A stretch of DNA of 64,000 bases. Origin: Bacteroidota bacterium. Its GTDB lineage: Bacteria; Bacteroidota; Bacteroidia; Chitinophagales; Chitinophagaceae. Positions 60,432-64,000 of the stretch are shown here, in pieces; position 1 is the stretch's first letter, and each line of letters starts with the position of its first letter. The DNA lies in contig CANHGW010000001.1 in NCBI GenBank assembly GCA_947460175.1, forward strand, positions 167,089-231,088, written 5' to 3'. The notes beneath the pieces were generated by a model. That model was not told the origin of the DNA and searched no databases. It worked only from the letters and a program-made list of their open reading frames with translations. Made by a program: the position numbers and the translations under genes.

Positions 60432-63074
60432 TTAATCCAAAATAGGTCTCAACCATCGTTCGGCATCAGACAAAGACATTCCTTTTCGTTGTGCATAATC
60501 TTCGAGTTGGTCACGTTGTATTTTGCCCACACCAAAATATTTACTTTCAGGATGTGCAAAATACCAACCACATACAGAAGATGCTGGATACATGGCAAGC
60601 GACTCGGTGAGTTCAATTCCAATTTCGGATTTCACATCAAGCAATTCAAACAATTTAATTTTTTCAGTGTGATCAGGACAAGCAGGATAGCCTGGTGCAG
60701 GACGTATACCTTTGTATTTTTCCTTTATCAATTCTTCATTCGAAAGACCATCGTCATCAGTGTATTTCCAATATTCAGTTCGCACTTTTTTATGAACTAA
60801 TTCTGTAAATGCTTCAGCCAATCGATCAGCCAAGGCTTGTAGCATTATTTTATGGTAATCGTCATGTTCTTGTTCAAAACGAACTAGATGCTGCTCAATA
60901 CCTTTTATAGTAACTGCAAAAGCGCCAATATAATCCTGCTGTTCAGCCGATATAAAATCAGCTAAGCACATATTAGCTTGCCCTGCGGCTTTTTGGATTT
61001 GCTGACGAAGAAAGTTTAATCGAACATTTTTATTATTTAAAACAACATCATCATCTCCTTCACGTTGTGCTTCCCATATACCAAAAACGGCCTCAGCTGT
61101 CAACCACTTTTCGGAGACAATTTTATCTAGCAATGAATTCGCGTCATTGAATAATTTAGTTGCTTCTACCCCAACTATATTATCATTCAATATTTCAGGA
61201 TACTTACCATGCATTTCCCATGTAATGAAAAAAGGTGTCCAATCAATATATTTTCTTATCTCATTTAAGTCATAAGCATGCAATGATTTCGTACCCAAAA
61301 AAGATGGTTTTACAATTTGCTCATTTTCTTTAGTTTTAAATTTTTGCTGTCTTGCATTCTCAATGGTCAAAAAGTTTTTGGCATGTTTACGATTTTGAAA
61401 ATCCTCTCGTAAGTTGGAATATTCTAGATTTATATTTTGCAAAAAACCTTCTTTATTCTCATTCATTAAATCACTTACAACAGTTACACTTCTTGAAGCA
61501 TCTAAAACATGCACAACACCATGTTCATAATTCTCTGCAATTTTCACTGCAGTATGTATACGCGATGTAGTTGCACCACCTATGAGCAATGGTATGTTCA
61601 TATTTCGCTTTTTCATTTCATGCGCTATGTGTACCATTTCATCTAAGGATGGTGTTATTAGCCCAGATAAGCCAATCACATCAACGTTTAATCGAATTGC
61701 TTCATCCAATATTTTATTGGCAGGAACCATTACACCTAAATCAATGATTTCATATCCATTACAAGCCAATACTACACCTACAATATTTTTACCTATATCA
61801 TGCACATCGCCTTTTACAGTCGCCAACAATACTTTAGGTGCATTGGATGCTTCTCTTTTTTCTGCTTCAATAAAAGGTGTTAAGTATGCTACGCTTTTTT
61901 TCATTACGCGTGCACTTTTGACCACTTGGGGCAAAAACATTTTTCCACTACCAAACAAATCGCCTACAATATTCATTCCATTCATCAATGGTCCTTCGAT
62001 TACATCCAAAGGTCTTGACGATTGTAAACGTGCTTCTTCTGTATCAACATCAATATACTCAGTTATGCCATGAACGAGTGCATGTGCTAATCGTTTTTCT
62101 ACATCTTCACTTCGCCATTCATCATCTTTTACTTGTACTTTTCCTTTTGCTTTGACTGTTTCGGCAAACTGAATCATTCGTTCAGTTGTTTCATTCGTAT
62201 CATTATCAATATTAAAAATTACATCTTCACACAATTTTTTTAAAGTGGGTTCTATATCGTCATAAATAACCAATTGACCTGCATTGACTATACCCATATC
62301 CATACCTGCTTTAATTGCATGATAAAGAAATACACTATGCATAGCTTCGCGTACATGTTCATTTCCTCTGAATGAAAACGACAAATTGCTGACGCCTCCA
62401 CTTACTTTGGTCAAGGGCATTCGTCGCTTGATTTCGCGTGTAGCTTCTATAAAATCTACACCATAATTATTATGCTCTTCGAGCCCTGTTGCGATAGCAA
62501 AAATATTAGGATCAAAAATAATATCCTGCGGCTTATAGCCTACTTGCGTTGTAAGTATATCATAGGCTCGTTGACAAATTTCAACCTTACGATCTTTAGT
62601 ATCAGCTTGTCCTTTTTCGTCAAATGCCATTACAATCACTGCGGCGCCATAGCGTTGACATATTTTAGCTTGCTCTATAAACTTCGCTTCGCCTTCCTTC
62701 ATGGATATAGAATTCACAATACACTTCCCTTGTACACACTTTAATCCTGCTTCTATAATTTCAAATTTGCTACTATCAATCATGATAGGAATCTTAGCAA
62801 TATCGGGTTCTGATTGAATTAAGTTTAAAAACTTAGTCATTGCAAATACACCATCTAGCATGGCATCGTCCATATTCACGTCTAAGACTTGCGCTCCGCC
62901 TTCTACTTGCTGACGGGCTACACTGATGGCTTCTTCATACTTTTCTTCTTGTATGAGTCGAGCAAATTTTTTACTGCCTGTTACATTGGTTCGTTCACCT
63001 ACATTTATAAAATTAGATTCTGGACGGATTACCAATGGTTCAAGTCCTGAAAGTGTTAAGTATTTATTGTACAT
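60432..63074 (-). CDS. metH: Methionine synthase, cobalamin-dependent (folate, B12 and reactivation domains)
   Basis: 880 aa, lacking the N-terminal homocysteine domain. Pterin-binding domain from residue ~17 ([52 protein letters not shown]), B12 cap near 320, B12-binding domain with [20 protein letters not shown] (axial His, ~420), [12 protein letters not shown] and [15 protein letters not shown], and the AdoMet reactivation domain (~560-880; [51 protein letters not shown]). It transfers the methyl of methyl-folate to homocysteine through cobalamin together with the separate homocysteine-binding protein encoded at 63872 onward. Confidence 0.95.
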   Translation of the reverse strand: MYNKYLTLSGLEPLVIRPESNFINVGERTNVTGSKKFARLIQEEKYEEAISVARQQVEGGAQVLDVNMDDAMLDGVFAMTKFLNLIQSEPDIAKIPIMIDSSKFEIIEAGLKCVQGKCIVNSISMKEGEAKFIEQAKICQRYGAAVIVMAFDEKGQADTKDRKVEICQRAYDILTTQVGYKPQDIIFDPNIFAIATGLEEHNNYGVDFIEATREIKRRMPLTKVSGGVSNLSFSFRGNEHVREAMHSVFLYHAIKAGMDMGIVNAGQLVIYDDIEPTLKKLCEDVIFNIDNDTNETTERMIQFAETVKAKGKVQVKDDEWRSEDVEKRLAHALVHGITEYIDVDTEEARLQSSRPLDVIEGPLMNGMNIVGDLFGSGKMFLPQVVKSARVMKKSVAYLTPFIEAEKREASNAPKVLLATVKGDVHDIGKNIVGVVLACNGYEIIDLGVMVPANKILDEAIRLNVDVIGLSGLITPSLDEMVHIAHEMKKRNMNIPLLIGGATTSRIHTAVKIAENYEHGVVHVLDASRSVTVVSDLMNENKEGFLQNINLEYSNLREDFQNRKHAKNFLTIENARQQKFKTKENEQIVKPSFLGTKSLHAYDLNEIRKYIDWTPFFITWEMHGKYPEILNDNIVGVEATKLFNDANSLLDKIVSEKWLTAEAVFGIWEAQREGDDDVVLNNKNVRLNFLRQQIQKAAGQANMCLADFISAEQQDYIGAFAVTIKGIEQHLVRFEQEHDDYHKIMLQALADRLAEAFTELVHKKVRTEYWKYTDDDGLSNEELIKEKYKGIRPAPGYPACPDHTEKIKLFELLDVKSEIGIELTESLAMYPASSVCGWYFAHPESKYFGVGKIQRDQLEDYAQRKGMSLSDAERWLRPILD

Positions 63075-63145
63075 ATTTTTATATTTTACACCACAAATTC
63101 ACAAAAACTCTAAAATACACTAAGTTAGAATTTGTATTTCTTTAT

Positions 63146-63535
63146 TTAATTAATCATTCTTTTTATACCCTCTTTAATTTTAGGCACATGAAAATTCACA
63201 ATAAAACCAAGCCTTTTTTCAGTCATTTTAAGATAACTTAATAATTGTGCTTCCCAAACTGGATGTTTATTTTCCTGCGCTTTCAACTCGACAATAATTA
63301 AATCATCAATTACTAAATCTATTCTTAGTCCTTTTTCAATAATCATTTCGTCATAGTGTATATCTATATGTTGTTGGCTCAAATAGGGTATGTTCCTTTT
63401 ACTAAGTTCATAACAAAAACATTTTTCATATATACTTTCTAACAAACCAGGACCTAATTGAAAATGAATTTTGAAAGCAATATCAACAATTTCTTTTGCT
63501 AAAAATTCCTCTCTTTCTGATAAAATTTGATACAT
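63146..63535 (-). CDS. GxxExxY protein
   Basis: 129 aa. The name motif is GLLESIY at residues ~30-36, preceded by EIVDIAFKIHFQLGPG. A PD-(D/E)xK-like core follows: IDLVIDDLIIVELKAQ (Asp, Glu-x-Lys) and a later AQLLSYLKMTEKRLGFIVNF. The family is scattered in Bacteroidota, Planctomycetes and others in many near-identical paralogues, usually between core genes with short repeats around it; function is unknown. Here it lies between the two metH parts, flanked by related repeats in opposite orientation. Confidence 0.9.
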   Translation of the reverse strand: MYQILSEREEFLAKEIVDIAFKIHFQLGPGLLESIYEKCFCYELSKRNIPYLSQQHIDIHYDEMIIEKGLRIDLVIDDLIIVELKAQENKHPVWEAQLLSYLKMTEKRLGFIVNFHVPKIKEGIKRMIN

Positions 63536-63559
63536 AAAATAAATTTTAATAATTCTTTT

Positions 63560-63871
63560 TTGTGATTCTTTCTGTTTTAGTGCCTTTGTGGTTCTCTTTA
63601 TTTATATCCTTTGTGCTTCTCTTTATTATTTGCTTTGTGATTCTTTCTGTTCTAGTGCCTTTGTGGTTCTCTTTATTATTTGCTTTGTGCTTCTTTCTGT
63701 TTTAGTGCCTCTGTGGTTCTCTTTATTTATTTGCTTTGTGCTTCTTTCTGTTCTAGTGCCTTTGTGGTTCTCTTTATTTATACCCTTTGTTGTTCTCTTT
63801 ATTTATACCCTTTGTGCTTCTTTCTGTTTTAGTGCCTTTGTGGTTCTCTTTATTTATATCCTTTGTGGTTC
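63560..63871. repeat. Tandem array of ~51-bp units upstream of the GxxExxY gene
   Basis: Five full units of the type TTTGTGCTTCTTTCTGTTTT-AGTGCCTTTGTGGTTCTC-TTTATTTAT and at least two half-units of ~25 bases (TTTGTGCTTCTCTTTATTAT). The other flank of the GxxExxY gene (63090-63125) holds a diverged copy in the opposite orientation (ACCACAAATTCACAAAAACT). Long open frames here follow from the repeat and are not genes. Confidence 0.88.
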
Positions 63872-64000
63872 TCAAAATTGTTTCAATTTTCTTGGCGATA
63901 AATTTCTCACCGCATCTGCAATACACTTGATATGATCGGGCGTAGTTCCACAACAGCCTCCTACAATATTGACCAATCCTTCTTTCGCCCATTCTTCTAT
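63872..64000 (-). CDS. metH: Homocysteine S-methyltransferase domain of methionine synthase, C-terminal end (runs off the window)
   Basis: The last 42 residues are inside the window, reading [20 protein letters not shown] and ending SPRKLKQF before [11 protein letters not shown] is the zinc-binding Cys-Cys motif of homocysteine methyltransferases. In Bacteroidota this domain is commonly a separate gene just upstream of the large MetH chain, as here, except that a GxxExxY gene and a repeat array intervene. Confidence 0.88.
   Translation of the reverse strand: MEEWAKEGLVNIVGGCCGTTPDHIKCIADAVRNLSPRKLKQF

Noticed and set aside
63588..63935. 115-codon Phe/Leu-rich frame on the plus strand
   Set aside because: It translates the 51-bp tandem units and runs into the antisense of the homocysteine-methyltransferase gene.

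Overview
The window is AT-rich chromosomal DNA from a member of the Bacteroidota, probably close to the Chitinophagales/Sphingobacteriales side. Support for this comes from type IX secretion C-terminal domains of both classes (type B on two large proteins, an orphan type A piece), the DUF4369-TlpA, DUF5686, DUF4159 and MbnP-like families, methionine synthase split off from its homocysteine-methyltransferase domain, ORF6N and GxxExxY accessory genes, and promoters of the TAnnTTTG type instead of sigma70 boxes. No rRNA is present; one tRNA-Val(GAC) is.

Layout. 1-5.9 kb: start of a TolC-like efflux protein, then NAD synthesis (nadB, nadD) with a lipid A type acyltransferase, a class III aminotransferase and a gamma carbonic anhydrase. 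6-8.6 kb: Kelch-type T9SS cargo and an orphan sorting domain. 8.7-16 kb: TerC protein, pyrD, a TlpA thioredoxin lipoprotein, small membrane and secreted proteins, tRNA-Val, a Crp-family regulator, an SCO protein. 16.2-20 kb: rsmE, DUF4159, MbnP-like lipoprotein, a polytopic membrane protein. 20-22.4 kb: paaBCD and a prenylglyceryl-phosphate synthase. 22.5-29.3 kb: lipoprotein hydrolase, dsbD and a solo DsbD-alpha protein, purQ, membrane and secreted unknowns. 29.3-38.1 kb: yidD, a C-terminal processing protease, a tandem repeat block, dnaN, a trypsin-like protease with its partner gene, a DUF5686 outer-membrane protein. 38.2-41.8 kb: carbamoyl-phosphate synthase large chain as two separate genes with an ORF6N gene between them. 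42.2-45.6 kb: second type B T9SS cargo and a DUF389 membrane protein.

45.6-60.4 kb is an accessory island. It has an endonuclease/exonuclease/phosphatase-fold protein with a small partner, bounded by inverted sites that look like integron cassette ends; an McrBC system with an EVE domain; a 19-unit and a 9-unit array, both with an exact 21-bp period, on either side of a small HTH gene; a 316-aa unknown protein whose last 368 bp are duplicated 2.6 kb further on; a glycine-zipper lipoprotein plus two-TM protein; an antitoxin-like orphan; an endolysin-like amidase between two homologous terminators; a gene apparently cut by an IS110 element with a candidate bridge RNA; a secreted 20-residue-repeat protein; and several copies of a 61-bp palindromic element. 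60.4-64 kb returns to core genes: metH (880 aa), with a GxxExxY gene and a tandem array separating it from the homocysteine-methyltransferase gene that runs off the end.

The most notable patterns are (a) two split biosynthetic enzymes (carB, metH), each with one accessory gene and its own repeat family sitting at the joint; (b) the 21-bp-period arrays around the HTH gene; and (c) the two-gene nuclease-like cassette with attC-like ends. All functional statements rest on sequence reading and family knowledge; no search was run.
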